Source of the DNA: Gammaproteobacteria bacterium | GTDB taxonomy: Bacteria > Pseudomonadota > Gammaproteobacteria > UBA6186 > Azoamicaceae | Direction: 5' to 3' | Assembly: GCA_030431675.1 (NCBI GenBank) | Contig: JAUIIV010000002.1 | Location: 164,036 to 228,035, forward strand | DNA: 64,000 nucleotides | Shown here: positions 36,128 to 47,269 of the stretch, in pieces | Layout of the letters: every line of letters begins with the position of its first letter | Numbering within the stretch: the first letter of the stretch is position 1 | Program-made: the position numbers and the translations under genes | The notes under the pieces: model-generated | Database searches by the model: none | What the model saw: the letters and a program-made list of their open reading frames with translations, nothing else | Told to the model about the DNA's origin: nothing

Positions 36128-38380
36128 TTATTTGGACGAACCCAAACTAAGCACACAATTCTGCCTGGCATTTTTAGGCAACTTACTACCACGCTGAGCT
36201 GGAGCACCGCGATAATGATCTAAATCCTTAGCCGTAAGCTCTAAGCGCTTTTTACCTGCACTAACTATTAAATTTGTTTTATCAGGTACACATATAGCAT
36301 CTGTTAAATACAATTCGCCATCATTAAATTCTTGAGTTTTGATATCAAAAAGTTTACGCCCCTTACCTTTTGGTAATTCAGGAACTTCACTTGCATCAAT
36401 AACTAACATACGGCCATCGTTAGTAACTAGCACAAAAGATAGTTTATCTAATTTATCAGTAGGCAAAATACTACAAGCAGCAACTTTGGCGCCCTTGCCA
36501 ATGTTGATCAAACCTTTACCTTTACGATTCTTCGTAATAAATTCTGCAAATGGAGCGATAAATCCATAACCTACATTAGATACTATGAAGACTTTGCTAT
36601 CTGTACCCCCAGCAATTACCGTAGAAAAACTAGCTCCTGACTCTGGTGTTAACCTACTAGTTAGAGGCTCTCCATAGCCACGCATTGAGGGCAAACTACT
36701 TACTAATAGCGCATAAGCACGACCATTAGAATCAATAAAAGAAACTTGCTCATTACTACGAGTATGCACATGGGCGAGATACTTATCACCAGATTTAAAG
36801 TTTAAACCTGCAATATCTATTTCATGCCCCTTACCGGCACGAACCCAACCTCTCTCAGATAACACAACTGTCATAGGTTCATCAGGTACTTTATTAACTT
36901 GCTCCAATACTTTAGCTTCTTCACGAACAGTCAAAGGTGATAGACGTTTATCCCCATATTTTTTTACGTCTGCCTGAATTTCTTTTTTAATAAGCGTTTT
37001 TAATTTAGCCTCAGAATTAAGGGTTTGCTCTAATTTCTTACGTTCATCACTAAGTTCTTCTTGCTCTGCCTTAATTTTAACTTCTTCGAGCTTTGCCAAA
37101 CTACGTAGCTTCAAGTCTAAAATAGCATCTGCTTGGATTTCACTAATCTTAAATTTCTTCATAAGCTTAGCTTTAGGTTTGTCTTCGTGACGTATAATAT
37201 GAATTACTTCATCAATATTCAAAAACGCAGTCAGATAACCATCAAGAATATGTAGTCTATCTACTACTTTCTGTAACCTATACTGTAGTCTACGACGTAC
37301 AGTATCAGTACGAAAAACTATCCACTCCTGTAAAAATTCTAATAAATTTTTTACTTTCGGCTTACCATCTAAGCCAATAACGTTTAGATTTACTCGGTAA
37401 GTCTTTTCCAAGTCTGTCGTAGCAAATAGATGTGCCATTAGTTCTTCTGCATCTACACGATTAGACCGCGGCACTATTACCAACCTTGTGAAATTCTCAT
37501 GATCAGACTCATCACGTAAATCTGCAACCAAGGGCAACTTCTTGCTTTGCATCTGATCTGCTATTTGCTCTAGAATTTTTGCACCAGAAACTGTATGCGG
37601 TAAAGCTGTTACCACTATTTCTCCAGCTTCTTTTTTATAAACTGCCCGCATACGAATAGTGCCAGTACCAGTCGTATAAATCTGTTTAAGATCTTGCTTG
37701 GGAGTAATAATTTCTGCTTCTGTAGGATAGTCAGGTCCTTTAATATGTTTAAGAACTTGCGCTAAAGTCAGCTTGTCATTTTCCAGTAGCTCTATGCAAG
37801 CGTTAGCAACTTCTACTAAATTATGTGGCGGAATATCAGTAGCCATACCCACAGCGATACCAGTAGTACCATTTAGCAAAAGATTTGGTAGTCTGGCAGG
37901 CAAAAGTGCTGGCTCTTCCAAAGTACCATCAAAATTAGAAACCCAATCAACGGTGCCTTGCTCTAATTCACCCAATAAAATATCAGCATACTTGGATAAC
38001 TTGGATTCGGTATATCGCATTGCCGCAAAAGATTTTGGATCATCGGGCGAACCCCAGTTACCTTGCCCATCTACCAATGGGTAACGATAAGAAAACGGTT
38101 GTGCCATTAAGACCATAGCTTCGTAACAAGCAGTATCACCATGAGGATGAAACTTACCTAATACATCACCCACTGTACGCGCTGACTTCTTATATTTTGC
38201 TTGTGCAGACAAACCAAGCTGCGACATAGCATAAATTATTCTGCGCTGAACTGGCTTTAACCCATCGCCAATATGTGGTAGAGCACGATCTAAAATCACA
38301 TACATTGAGTAATCTAGATATGCTTGCTCTGCAAAAACACGTAAGGGTTGTAATTCAATATTATCTAGGACTGTACTCAT
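36128..38380 (-). CDS. parC: DNA topoisomerase IV subunit A
   Basis: DNA-cleaving subunit of the decatenase. 750 residues. Start at 38380, where ATGA overlaps the parE stop by 4 nt; an in-frame earlier start is inside parE. Catalytic Tyr in [12 protein letters not shown]; the quinolone-target loop reads [19 protein letters not shown], with Thr at the E. coli Ser80 position and Glu84 retained. C-terminal beta-pinwheel is present, shorter than in GyrA and without a clear GyrA box, which favours ParC over GyrA. Confidence 0.94.
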   Translation of the reverse strand: MSTVLDNIELQPLRVFAEQAYLDYSMYVILDRALPHIGDGLKPVQRRIIYAMSQLGLSAQAKYKKSARTVGDVLGKFHPHGDTACYEAMVLMAQPFSYRYPLVDGQGNWGSPDDPKSFAAMRYTESKLSKYADILLGELEQGTVDWVSNFDGTLEEPALLPARLPNLLLNGTTGIAVGMATDIPPHNLVEVANACIELLENDKLTLAQVLKHIKGPDYPTEAEIITPKQDLKQIYTTGTGTIRMRAVYKKEAGEIVVTALPHTVSGAKILEQIADQMQSKKLPLVADLRDESDHENFTRLVIVPRSNRVDAEELMAHLFATTDLEKTYRVNLNVIGLDGKPKVKNLLEFLQEWIVFRTDTVRRRLQYRLQKVVDRLHILDGYLTAFLNIDEVIHIIRHEDKPKAKLMKKFKISEIQADAILDLKLRSLAKLEEVKIKAEQEELSDERKKLEQTLNSEAKLKTLIKKEIQADVKKYGDKRLSPLTVREEAKVLEQVNKVPDEPMTVVLSERGWVRAGKGHEIDIAGLNFKSGDKYLAHVHTRSNEQVSFIDSNGRAYALLVSSLPSMRGYGEPLTSRLTPESGASFSTVIAGGTDSKVFIVSNVGYGFIAPFAEFITKNRKGKGLINIGKGAKVAACSILPTDKLDKLSFVLVTNDGRMLVIDASEVPELPKGKGRKLFDIKTQEFNDGELYLTDAICVPDKTNLIVSAGKKRLELTAKDLDHYRGAPAQRGSKLPKNARQNCVLSLGSSK

Positions 38381-40272
38381 AATGACGCCAAATCCCCTTT
38401 CTTCTCTAACCAAGTTTTGCGATCCGCTGCACGCTTCTTACCTAATAACATATCCATCAATTGATTAGTCTCTTTGTTGTTATCTAACTCTAACCGGACC
38501 AAACGTCTAGTATCTGGTGCCATCGTAGTTATACGTAATTGATCAGGATTCATCTCACCCAACCCTTTAAATCTCTGCACGCCAACTTTGCCCTTAAGCT
38601 TCTCTGCCTTGATTCTATCCAACACCCCCTGTTTTTCATCTTCATCTAAGGCATAAAAAACTTCTTTGCCTACATCGATTCTAAACAAAGGCGGCATAGC
38701 AACATAAACATGCCCTGCTGCAACTAATGATTTAAAATGCTTAAGAAATAAAGCGCATAACAACGTAGCAATATGTAAACCATCGGAATCAGCATCTGCT
38801 AGAATACAAACCTTACCATAACGTAACTTTTCTAAAGAATCAGAACCTGGGTCAACACCAACTGCTACTGCAATGTCATGCACCTCTTTGGATGCTAATA
38901 CTTGACTAGAATCTACTTCCCAAGTATTAAGTATCTTACCGCGTAAAGGCATTACTGCTTGAAATTCGCGATCTCGTGCTTGCTTAGCAGAACCACCAGC
39001 CGAATCACCTTCCACTAAAAATAACTCACCCTGTTTAGCATTACTACACGTACAATCAGCAAGCTTTCCTGGTAACGCAGGTCCGGAAGTTACTTTCTTG
39101 CGGGTTACCTGTTTATCAGTTTTTAGACGTTGTTGGGCTATTTCAATAATGTACTCGGCTATTTGCTTGCCTTCTTGTACGTGTTGGTTAAGCCATAAAC
39201 TAAAAGAGTCCTTTACTACTCCAGTAACGAATGCTGCAGCTTGACGTGAAGACAAACGCTCTTTTGTTTGCCCTGAAAATTGCGGCTCCTGCATTTTTAA
39301 TGACAACACAAAATTTATGCTGCTACATACATCATCAGGGGTTAGCTTAACTCCCCTCGGTAATAAATTTTGAATTTCACAAAACTCACGCAGAGCCTCT
39401 AGCACACCTGTACGCAAGCCATTAACATGCGTACCACCTTGTGGGGTAGGCACTAAATTTACATAGCTTTCCTGAAAAGCCTCTTTACGATCTGGAACCC
39501 AGAGTACTGCCCAGGTTACTTCTTCACCGCCACCTAACATCTCACCGGTAAAAGGCTCTTCTGGCATAAAGGTGGACTTCTCAATATTCTCCAATAAATA
39601 ATTGGTCAGACCATCTGCATAGCACCACTCTATAGTTTCTGGGTTTTTACTAACCTGATCGTGCAGAATAATTACTAATCCAGGGCATAGCACTGCTTTA
39701 GCTTGTAGTAACTGTTTAAGTTTACTTACAGCTATTTTTGGATTATCAAAATACTTATCTGCAGGCCAAAATTTAATACTTGTGCCAGTAGTTTTTTTAT
39801 CAATCTTTTCTAATTTTTTAAGTTTGCCCAAGCTATCGCCATTGGCAAAATCCATACCCCATACATGCCCATCACGCCGAATGCGTACTTCTAAGCGTTT
39901 TGCCAAAGCATTCACAACTGACACACCTACGCCATGCAAACCACCAGAGAAACGGTAATCCTTGCCATTAAACTTAGCACCAGAATGTAATCTGGTTAAA
40001 ATTAATTCTACCCCTGGAAGCTTATGCTCTGGATGCAAGTCGGTAGGCATACCTCTTCCATTATCAATAACTTCAACAGCACCGTCTTTGTGTAAAGTAA
40101 CCTCTATGTGATCAGCAAAGCCAGCGATAGCTTCGTCCACACTGTTATCAATAACTTCTTGTGCCAAATGATTAGGACGTGTCGTATCTGTATACATACC
40201 GGGGCGCTTGCGCACCGGCTCCAGCCCGCTTAAAACCTCAATAGATTCTGCATTATATTTTGTAGTTGCCAT
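38377..40272 (-). CDS. parE: DNA topoisomerase IV subunit B
   Basis: ATPase subunit of topoisomerase IV. 631 residues. [16 protein letters not shown] (ATP/Mg Asn), [18 protein letters not shown], the QTKERLSS region, and TOPRIM motifs [17 protein letters not shown] and [13 protein letters not shown]. Length and the short C-terminus match ParE, not GyrB of enterobacteria. ParE before ParC with a 4-nt overlap. Confidence 0.95.
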   Translation of the reverse strand: MATTKYNAESIEVLSGLEPVRKRPGMYTDTTRPNHLAQEVIDNSVDEAIAGFADHIEVTLHKDGAVEVIDNGRGMPTDLHPEHKLPGVELILTRLHSGAKFNGKDYRFSGGLHGVGVSVVNALAKRLEVRIRRDGHVWGMDFANGDSLGKLKKLEKIDKKTTGTSIKFWPADKYFDNPKIAVSKLKQLLQAKAVLCPGLVIILHDQVSKNPETIEWCYADGLTNYLLENIEKSTFMPEEPFTGEMLGGGEEVTWAVLWVPDRKEAFQESYVNLVPTPQGGTHVNGLRTGVLEALREFCEIQNLLPRGVKLTPDDVCSSINFVLSLKMQEPQFSGQTKERLSSRQAAAFVTGVVKDSFSLWLNQHVQEGKQIAEYIIEIAQQRLKTDKQVTRKKVTSGPALPGKLADCTCSNAKQGELFLVEGDSAGGSAKQARDREFQAVMPLRGKILNTWEVDSSQVLASKEVHDIAVAVGVDPGSDSLEKLRYGKVCILADADSDGLHIATLLCALFLKHFKSLVAAGHVYVAMPPLFRIDVGKEVFYALDEDEKQGVLDRIKAEKLKGKVGVQRFKGLGEMNPDQLRITTMAPDTRRLVRLELDNNKETNQLMDMLLGKKRAADRKTWLEKKGDLASL

Positions 40273-40274
40273 AA

Positions 40275-40904
40275 TTATATGAAAGTATAGGTTGCACCTA
40301 TTGATATAGATGTCAAACCTTTTAGAAACTCCTTACTACCACTTTGGTAACGTATCATTGCACGCACCGCCCAATTCTCTGACATACTACACTGAGCGCC
40401 GCCTCCAATTCTATAGCCAATTTTTTCTTTTTCTAATAATGCTTTATTAGTAAATATCACATCTGTCACATCAGGCTTACTTTTTAGGATACCCGCACCT
40501 ACACCGCCAATTAAATCTATGGTAGGACAGACAGGCAAAAACCCTAATCCATCTATATAAATATTGCTTATTTTGTTAGTAGCCATATTGCCATTTTGCA
40601 CTTCTGCTTTCACCTTATCTATGAAACCAAAACCTACTTCCATACCCCAATTTTCAGTAAATCTTATACCAGCAAGTACATTGATGCCTGGTTTATTCTT
40701 TCTGATAGCGAGCGTAGTGTCAGTGTCATTGGCTTTAAAACGATTAAGATCACCAGATGAGCCACCATTATATTGAGTACGATTATAAAGACTTATTTCA
40801 CCACCGAAATAACCACGTGAGGCATCAAAAGCCCCAGCATAGGCATAGTTGGTGAGTAATAATGATAATGCCATAACACATTTGAGAAGCCACTTTTTTT
40901 TCAT
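40275..40904 (-). CDS. Outer-membrane beta-barrel protein
   Basis: 209 residues. Signal peptide to about residue 23 (NYAYA-GAF), then alternating amphipathic strands (GYFGGEISLYNRT, GINVLAGIRFTENWGMEVGF, GYRIGGGAQCSMSENWAVRA) and a C-terminal strand ISIGATYTFI. Size fits an eight-stranded OmpA/OmpW-like barrel. It ends 2 nt before parE starts, so parE may depend on its promoter. Function unknown: adhesion or membrane integrity are typical for such barrels. Confidence 0.8.
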   Translation of the reverse strand: MKKKWLLKCVMALSLLLTNYAYAGAFDASRGYFGGEISLYNRTQYNGGSSGDLNRFKANDTDTTLAIRKNKPGINVLAGIRFTENWGMEVGFGFIDKVKAEVQNGNMATNKISNIYIDGLGFLPVCPTIDLIGGVGAGILKSKPDVTDVIFTNKALLEKEKIGYRIGGGAQCSMSENWAVRAMIRYQSGSKEFLKGLTSISIGATYTFI

Positions 40905-41022
40905 AAGATCATAACCCTAAAACTATTAAACCAACTAAATTATGCCAAGTTGCATTTTTACAACAGCGCCGTTACCCTTTTAATTATAAAGGATTACAAA
41001 AAATTGAAGGAACCGCTAAAAC

Positions 41023-41679
41023 ATGTTAGATCCAAAACCAGCACGAAGCAACATGGTAGAACAACAAATTAGGCCATGGCATGTTTTAGATGCGAAAATT
41101 CTGCAGTTGATTGAGCAAGTTAGGCGTGAGGATTTTGTCCCGGCTAGTTATCAACAAGTAGCATTTGCTGATACACAAATCCCTTTAGGGCATGGACAAT
41201 TCATGCTATCGCCTGCATTTATAGGACGTATATTAGCTGAGCTACAGATTCAGCCTCAAAACAATGTATTAGAAATTGGTACAGGCTCTGGCTATTTAAC
41301 TTTTCTACTTGCCAAGCTGGCGCGCTTTGTCACTAGTATAGAGCTATACCAACCTCTAGCAACCCAAGCAAATAGCCGACTTACCAACTTAAAGCAACGC
41401 AATTTTGAAATAATACATGGAAACGCCGTAGAGGTTTTACGTGGTGGTAAGTCATTTGATATCGTCTTAATCACAGGCTCAGTTCAACAACTACCAAAAA
41501 ATATTATTAATCAAACTAAACCAGGTGGCAAGTTATTTGCAGTTATTGGCACTAAACCTATAATGCAAGCCTGTATCTTTACTAGAATTAATGAAGAGAC
41601 TTGGTCCAAGAACTGTTTATTTGAGACAGTTATTCCGCCATTAGAAGGGATTGAGAATGTTGCCACGTTTGAATTTTAA
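41023..41679 (+). CDS. pcm: Protein-L-isoaspartate O-methyltransferase family protein
   Basis: SAM-dependent methyltransferase of the PCMT family, 218 residues. RSNMVEQQIRPWHVLDAKIL is the typical start of the group paired with tolC; motif I is VLEIGTGSGYLTFLLAKL; post-motif GGKLFAVIG. The classical Pcm substrate pocket signature is only partly recognisable, so a different substrate is possible. AAGGAA lies before the ATG. It overlaps tolC by 23 nt; this pair is common in proteobacteria. Confidence 0.85.
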   Translation: MLDPKPARSNMVEQQIRPWHVLDAKILQLIEQVRREDFVPASYQQVAFADTQIPLGHGQFMLSPAFIGRILAELQIQPQNNVLEIGTGSGYLTFLLAKLARFVTSIELYQPLATQANSRLTNLKQRNFEIIHGNAVEVLRGGKSFDIVLITGSVQQLPKNIINQTKPGGKLFAVIGTKPIMQACIFTRINEETWSKNCLFETVIPPLEGIENVATFEF

Positions 41680-42979
41680 ACATGCTATCTCCGCAAGCAT
41701 ATTTTGTCTTGCCTGTAGTATTGGCCACGCGGACGATTTGCTATCAACCCTTGAGTTAGCAACCAATGTTGATACAACTTTGCTAGAAGCTGAACAAAGT
41801 GCGTATGCAACCATGGAACTATTGCCACAAGCACGTTCTGCTCTTCTACCTCTAATAACAGGTACTGCGAACACGACTTATACAAACTCTAATAACCCAA
41901 TAACGCCAAATAACAACAGCTATGCATATACCGCTACTATCTCACAACCAATTTTAAATCTGGCTAGCTGGTTCCAATATAAGCAGGTTGATTACCAGAT
42001 TAAAGCCGCGGTAGCCACTTATGAAGATGCCAAGCAAGATGTTATGGTACGTGTTACCGAGCAATACTTTGCGATATTAAAATCCCGTGACGACCTAGTG
42101 TTTGCTCTATCTGAAAAGAAAGCTTTTGCGCAACAATTAGAACAAACTAGACAGAAATTTAAGGCCGGTGTCATAGCAATTACAGATGTAAATGAAGCTC
42201 AGGCAAAGTTTGATAGTGCGAATGCACAAGTAATTACTGCCCAGAATGAGCTCTTTAATCAAAAAGAAAATATGGGGATCATTACTGGCGTACCAGCAAA
42301 AAACGTCAGTATACTAGTGCCGAATATCACTCTAACTCCACCACCAGATACAATGGAGAAATGGGTGGATACGGCAAAAGAGCAAAATTTTGCATTACAA
42401 TCAGCTCAATTTGACATGCGAGCAGCTAAGGGTAATATAAACATTCAACGCTCTGGACACTACCCAGTAGTACAAGTTGATGGCAAAGCATCAAAAGCCA
42501 AAACTACTCCTCCTAATCCCGCTTTAGCAAATACTAACAGTGTAGGTATCACTGTCACATTACCAATATATAGTGGTGGCAATATCAATGCTCTCACACG
42601 CCAAGCAGCACATGAATACGAAATCTCTATGCAACAAATGATCCGCATAGAACGCGAAGTGGTCACAAGCACAAGGCAAGCTTTTAGAGGAATTCTAACC
42701 CAAATCAGTCAGGTAGAAGCGCTCAAGCAATCTGTTATCTCTAGTAAAAGCGCTCTAGATGCTACCCAGGCAGCATTTGACGTTGGCACCAGGACTATAG
42801 TTGATGTATTAGATGCGCAAACTGATCTACTTAATGCTAAACGTCAGCTAGCTACAGCACGCTACGACTATATACTAGAGAGCTTTAAACTAAAACGTTT
42901 TTCAGGAATATTAAGCGTAGAAGATGTGAAAATTATTAATAATTGGTTAGAGCCAGCTAAAGACGACGCTATTTTCTAA
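41657..42979 (+). CDS. tolC: TolC-family outer-membrane efflux channel
   Basis: Trimeric outer-membrane channel for RND pumps and type I secretion. 440 residues from the ATG at 41657 (AAGGGA about 8 nt upstream; a TTG at 41651 is in frame). Signal peptide ends at about GHA (residue 22). Two repeats of the OEP domain: YTATISQPILNLASWFQYKQ, LEQTRQKFKAGVIAITDVNE and later GVTVTLPIYSGG-like VGITVTLPIYSGGNINALTR, TQAAFDVGTRTIVDVLDAQT. Coupled to pcm. Likely partner for the pump at 1-3434. Confidence 0.94.
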   Translation: MLPRLNFKHAISASIFCLACSIGHADDLLSTLELATNVDTTLLEAEQSAYATMELLPQARSALLPLITGTANTTYTNSNNPITPNNNSYAYTATISQPILNLASWFQYKQVDYQIKAAVATYEDAKQDVMVRVTEQYFAILKSRDDLVFALSEKKAFAQQLEQTRQKFKAGVIAITDVNEAQAKFDSANAQVITAQNELFNQKENMGIITGVPAKNVSILVPNITLTPPPDTMEKWVDTAKEQNFALQSAQFDMRAAKGNINIQRSGHYPVVQVDGKASKAKTTPPNPALANTNSVGITVTLPIYSGGNINALTRQAAHEYEISMQQMIRIEREVVTSTRQAFRGILTQISQVEALKQSVISSKSALDATQAAFDVGTRTIVDVLDAQTDLLNAKRQLATARYDYILESFKLKRFSGILSVEDVKIINNWLEPAKDDAIF

Positions 42980-42988
42980 TATTATGCA

Positions 42989-44212
42989 TTAAACTAAGGC
43001 TAAAACCTTATCTAATGCTCCTCGATTATCTTGTAGCACTTGCATGCCTCTTGTAGCAAAACTTAGACGTAAATCTTTATTACTCCCCCAGGATAACAAA
43101 TGTTCTGCCAATTCATCTTCAGAATTTATAATAGTAATTGCGTCAGCACTTAATAGTTTTGCAGTTATTTCACGAAAATTATGCATATGTGGTCCTGTCA
43201 TAGTTGCCACTCCACTCGCTAATGGCTCTAAAACATTATGCCCACCTACGGAGACCAAACTCCCACCAACAAAGGCAATATCCGCCTGTGCATAGAAAAA
43301 ATCTAATTCACCCATAGTATCACCTAGCCATACGTCAGTAGCAGAATTTGGAAATGCGCCAACACTACGTTGTACAAAAGATAAATTATGCGTATGTAGC
43401 AAATTAGCAACTTCTTTAAACCTTTCTGGATGCCTAGGAACTAGGATTAATAGCAGAGTAGGCAATTTCTGCTTTAGTGGCTTAAAAAGCTTAACAATCT
43501 GCTCTTCTTCTCCCGCATGAGTACTCGCTGCAATCCACACTAGTCTGTCAACAATGTCTCGCTTAATCGCAACTAGGGGTAAATCAAACTTTAAATTGCC
43601 AACTCTTGTAACAGAGTTTGCAACAGCACCAAGTTCTATAAATCTTTGCGCATCTACATCTGTCTGTGCCGCGATAAGATCAATCTGTTGCAACATACCA
43701 CGAAGCAAAAACTTGATTTTTTTATAATTAGCAAAAGAATTATCAGACAACCTTGCATTTACCAAACAAATTTTTAATTGTCTCTGTTTACATGTATACA
43801 ATAAGTTAGGCCATAACTCAGTTTCCATAATAATTAATTTTTTAGGAGCTAACCGCGAGATAAAATTATTAATATAGACTGGCAAGTCATAAGGTAAATA
43901 CACATGCGTAACTTTATCACCAAAGGCTTGCTTTACTCGCGCAGAACCAGTTGGTGTAGTTGTCGTCACAATAATGGGAAGAGCAGAGCTGTTGTCAAGA
44001 AGTTGCTTTATTAAGGGAATAGAAGCGACTACTTCACCCACAGAAACTGCATGCACCCATACACCACCAGCACTAATGTTTGGATTAGGAAATATTCCAA
44101 AACGCTCTAGCCATCTATGCCTATATGCCGGTTGTTTTCTACCCCGCCAATATAGGCGTAATAGTATAAACGGCTGCAACAAAAGTAATATTGAGCTATA
44201 TAAATAACGCAT
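42989..44212 (-). CDS. waaA: 3-deoxy-D-manno-octulosonic acid transferase (Kdo transferase)
   Basis: Adds Kdo to lipid IVA at the inner membrane. 407 residues: N-terminal membrane anchor (SILLLLQPFILLRLYWRGRK), the acceptor-side motif GVWVHAVSVGEVVASIPLIK with catalytic Glu, TTTPTGS, METELWPNLL, and the donor-binding VGGSLVSVGGHNVLEPLA. Convergent with tolC. The number of Kdo residues added cannot be told. Confidence 0.95.
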   Translation of the reverse strand: MRYLYSSILLLLQPFILLRLYWRGRKQPAYRHRWLERFGIFPNPNISAGGVWVHAVSVGEVVASIPLIKQLLDNSSALPIIVTTTTPTGSARVKQAFGDKVTHVYLPYDLPVYINNFISRLAPKKLIIMETELWPNLLYTCKQRQLKICLVNARLSDNSFANYKKIKFLLRGMLQQIDLIAAQTDVDAQRFIELGAVANSVTRVGNLKFDLPLVAIKRDIVDRLVWIAASTHAGEEEQIVKLFKPLKQKLPTLLLILVPRHPERFKEVANLLHTHNLSFVQRSVGAFPNSATDVWLGDTMGELDFFYAQADIAFVGGSLVSVGGHNVLEPLASGVATMTGPHMHNFREITAKLLSADAITIINSEDELAEHLLSWGSNKDLRLSFATRGMQVLQDNRGALDKVLALV

Positions 44213-44320
44213 TGAGATTGATTTTATTCTTACAGTTAAATACGTAGTTTACCACAAGCACGTAAAACAGTAAGTATCATACGCGGTAAATACGTCAACA
44301 AAGCGCCAAAAACCAATACT

Positions 44321-44866
44321 TTAGGGAGGAGAAGTCGTTTGTGCTGCACCCTGGCTGTTTTGCGTTGCTTGCGAATTTTGCGAGGTATTAGAATTTGAGC
44401 CAGCAGCCCCACCCTGCTCACTTGGCTTATTATCGATATCATCCAATGCAGACTCTATCTTCAGGTTGCGCTCTATACAAGAGTCAATCTCGTCTTCACC
44501 AAACTTCATAAAGAATCTAAAAATTTCGTTTTCTTGACACTTTTCTGCTGCCTTGGCACGCAACTCCGCACGCTTGTGCGTAGTAACCACGTATTTTTCA
44601 ACATCTTCTAAAGTGCCTAAAGTCATTTTTGCGGCTTTGCCCCAGGCATCATCCTTAAAAGACCGCTCTTTTAAGGTATCTTTTAAGAGCTTATACTCTC
44701 GCTCAGCAATTTTAGTAGGGTAATATTCAGGCGGGAGCCAATCATTAGCTACAGCAACTCGATATATCAAAAACACAAATAGAATTAGTGCAATAATAAC
44801 TTCCCAGGTAAGTCTGACATTTCTCTTCACCCGAGGCTTAACAATACCATATTTCTTATATGTCAT
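44321..44866 (-). CDS. Single-pass membrane protein of unknown function
   Basis: 181 residues. A basic N-terminus, one TM segment (WEVIIALILFVFLIYRVAVA, about 21-40), a helical charged periplasmic domain with two cysteines (EKCQENEIF, DSCIERNL) and a Gly/Asn/Ser/Gln-rich disordered tail (about 148-181). Not recognised. It lies downstream of the divergent glyA promoter and 108 nt before waaA. Confidence 0.65.
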   Translation of the reverse strand: MTYKKYGIVKPRVKRNVRLTWEVIIALILFVFLIYRVAVANDWLPPEYYPTKIAEREYKLLKDTLKERSFKDDAWGKAAKMTLGTLEDVEKYVVTTHKRAELRAKAAEKCQENEIFRFFMKFGEDEIDSCIERNLKIESALDDIDNKPSEQGGAAGSNSNTSQNSQATQNSQGAAQTTSPP

Positions 44867-44957
44867 AATACTAGTTTAGTACATTTTGCTATAAGTTCTG
44901 AGCGTAGTAGGTTAAGATAGGTTTTTAAACCTAAGCCTAGTCACTGAAAGGAGCATA

Positions 44958-46217
44958 ATGTTCAACACATACACGCAAATCGCTGATTTTGACCAAGAGC
45001 TAGCAGCAGCTATGAATAATGAAGCTGTGCGCCAAAAGGACCATATTGAACTGATAGCATCAGAAAACTATACCTCACGGTTAGTCTTAAGTGCACAAGG
45101 CTCCATACTGACCAATAAGTATGCTGAGGGATACCCGGGGCGCCGCTATTACAGCGGCTGCGAATATGTAGACTACATTGAAGACCTAGCTATTAATCGT
45201 GCCAAACAGCTATTTGATGCACCGTTCGTTAATGTACAGCCACACTCAGGCTCACAGGCAAATGCCGCTGTTTATCTAGCCCTACTTAACCCTGGCGACA
45301 CCATACTTGGCATGAGTTTAGACCATGGTGGACATCTTACACACGGATGCAAGGTAAACTTCTCAGGCAAAATATACAATCCGGTTTTTTACGGTGTAGA
45401 CCCAACAACAGGCTTAATAGATTACAATCAGGTTGAAGAGCTGGCACGCCAACATAAACCCCGAGCTATAATCGCGGGTTTCTCTGCATATTCCAGAATT
45501 GCTGACTGGCAAAAGTTTCGTGAGATAGCGGATATGGTAGGAGCATATTTAATTGCTGATATGGCGCACGTAGCTGGATTAGTATGTACTGGATTGTATC
45601 CTTCACCAGTGAATATTGCCGATGTTACTACCACCACTACGCATAAGACTTTGCGTGGGCCACGCAGCGGCATGATTCTAGCGCGGGATAATCCTGATCT
45701 AAATAAAAAATTAAACTCTGCCGTTTTTCCTGGACTACAAGGCGGTCCATTAATGCATGCAATAGCAGGTAAGGCGGTAGCATTTAAAGAAGCTATGCAA
45801 CCAGAATTTAAAAATTACCAGCAACAGGTGCTTACAAATGCAAACTATCTTGCAAATGCGTTAATGAAAAATGACCTGGATATCGTAGCAAATGGTACAG
45901 ACTGTCATTTGTTCACAATTAACTTAATCAAACGAGATATTACTGGTAAGGACGCAGATGCAGCACTAAGTAAGGCTAACATTAACGTCAATAAAAATAC
46001 CGTGCCTAATGATCCTATGTCACCAATGGTAACTAGTGGAGTACGCATAGGTACACCCGCAGTTACAACCCGGGGATTTAAAGAACCAGAGATGCAGCTA
46101 ATTTGTGACTGGATTTGTAAGGTATTAAGTGATATTAATAATGAACAAAATATAGAGCAGGTTAAAACTGAAACTTTGGAGCTGTGTAGCCAATTTCCAG
46201 TTTACCAGGGAGAATAA
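44958..46217 (+). CDS. glyA: Serine hydroxymethyltransferase
   Basis: PLP enzyme linking serine, glycine and one-carbon folates. 419 residues. [31 protein letters not shown], and the PLP-lysine motif [26 protein letters not shown] lies 7 nt before the ATG. It is followed after 1 nt by nrdR, a common arrangement. Confidence 0.97.
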   Translation: MFNTYTQIADFDQELAAAMNNEAVRQKDHIELIASENYTSRLVLSAQGSILTNKYAEGYPGRRYYSGCEYVDYIEDLAINRAKQLFDAPFVNVQPHSGSQANAAVYLALLNPGDTILGMSLDHGGHLTHGCKVNFSGKIYNPVFYGVDPTTGLIDYNQVEELARQHKPRAIIAGFSAYSRIADWQKFREIADMVGAYLIADMAHVAGLVCTGLYPSPVNIADVTTTTTHKTLRGPRSGMILARDNPDLNKKLNSAVFPGLQGGPLMHAIAGKAVAFKEAMQPEFKNYQQQVLTNANYLANALMKNDLDIVANGTDCHLFTINLIKRDITGKDADAALSKANINVNKNTVPNDPMSPMVTSGVRIGTPAVTTRGFKEPEMQLICDWICKVLSDINNEQNIEQVKTETLELCSQFPVYQGE

Positions 46218-46218
46218 A

Positions 46219-46689
46219 ATGCAATGCCCATTTTGCCATGCAATAGATACCAAAGTTATAGACTCTAGAGCTGTTGGCAACCATGAACAACAAATCCGCC
46301 GCCGTCGAGAGTGCACTGCTTGTGGAGAGCGCTTTACCACTTATGAGAGTGTAGAGCTCGCATTACCAAGGGTACTTAAACAAGATGGCAGCTATGTACA
46401 ATTTAATGAAACTAAGATTCGAGCAGGTCTGTTAAGAGCTTTAGAAAAGCGCCCTGTAAGCACTGATGCGGTTGATAATATAATTCATCGCATAATAAGC
46501 AAACTTCGCGCCTCTGGGGAGCGGGAAGTTAAAACCCAAACAATTGGCGAGTGGGTAATGCATGAGCTAAAGCTCCTAGACCCTGTAGCATACGTACGTT
46601 TTGCCTCGGTCTATAGGAGATTTGAGGATGTAGATGCATTCGACGCAGAAATAAAACTACTTAAGGAAACCACCCAAGAAGACGCCTAA
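46219..46689 (+). CDS. nrdR: Transcriptional repressor NrdR
   Basis: Zinc and ATP-cone regulator of ribonucleotide reductase genes. 156 residues. N-terminal zinc ribbon [17 protein letters not shown] and [16 protein letters not shown] (four Cys), ATP-cone from about residue 49 ([19 protein letters not shown]). Complete. The following 100 bp contain an imperfect CCCATC/GTGGG inverted repeat before nusB. Confidence 0.97.
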   Translation: MQCPFCHAIDTKVIDSRAVGNHEQQIRRRRECTACGERFTTYESVELALPRVLKQDGSYVQFNETKIRAGLLRALEKRPVSTDAVDNIIHRIISKLRASGEREVKTQTIGEWVMHELKLLDPVAYVRFASVYRRFEDVDAFDAEIKLLKETTQEDA

Positions 46690-46792
46690 AATTAGAGCCC
46701 ATCCTGATGTGGTGGGTGACTAAAAACCCCAGATATGTTAGAATGCTCCCCTGGTTCAGTTAAATTTGGTGGGATGGCGAGCAAACGTGAAT

Positions 46793-47269
46793 ATGCAGTC
46801 TTTTAAATCTAGAGCGAAAGCCCGTCGCTACGCCATGCAAGCTCTTTACAGCTGGGCTATATCAAAAGACGACATCCATACGGTAGAAGCTTTCTATCTA
46901 GCTGACCGCAACCCAAGAAATTTTGAAGTCCAATATTTCCACAAGATATTGCATGAAGTAGCTAGTGATTATACAAATATCGATGCGAATATAGGAGCAC
47001 ATGTCGACCGCCCAGTAGCCGATATAAGCAGCATAGAGCTAACTATCCTGAGGGTTGCAGCCTATGAATTTATGCATAGTTTTGAGATACCATTTAGAGT
47101 TATAATTTCTGAGGCTATAGAATTAGCCAAAACCTTTGGTGCAGTTGATAGCCATAAATTTGTTAACCGCACGTTAGATAATCTAGCTAGAACCTTACGT
47201 CCCAATGAAATCAGCGGAGACCCCGTACTATGCGGAAACAATACAACCCAGGAATCAGCAATCTCATAA
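46793..47269 (+). CDS. nusB: Transcription antitermination factor NusB
   Basis: All-helical factor that with NusE binds boxA RNA in rRNA antitermination. 158 residues from ATG 46793; GTG 46787 and TTG 46766 are also in frame and no site is decisive. KARRYAMQALYSW, VDRPVADISSIELTILRVAA-YEF, IISEAIELAKTFGAVDSHKFVN are conserved. The ribE/ribH genes often upstream are not here. Confidence 0.93.
   Translation: MQSFKSRAKARRYAMQALYSWAISKDDIHTVEAFYLADRNPRNFEVQYFHKILHEVASDYTNIDANIGAHVDRPVADISSIELTILRVAAYEFMHSFEIPFRVIISEAIELAKTFGAVDSHKFVNRTLDNLARTLRPNEISGDPVLCGNNTTQESAIS

Noticed and set aside
37900..38200. Thr at the Ser80-equivalent position of ParC as a quinolone-resistance change
   Set aside because: Thr occurs naturally at this position in some taxa and Glu84 is retained; sequence alone does not support resistance.
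44236..44442. Open frame with a hydrophobic end, overlapping the membrane protein at 44321
   Set aside because: Overlaps the better-supported gene by about 120 nt, has no ribosome site and its composition follows the other frame. It could still encode a short tail product, but I cannot support it.
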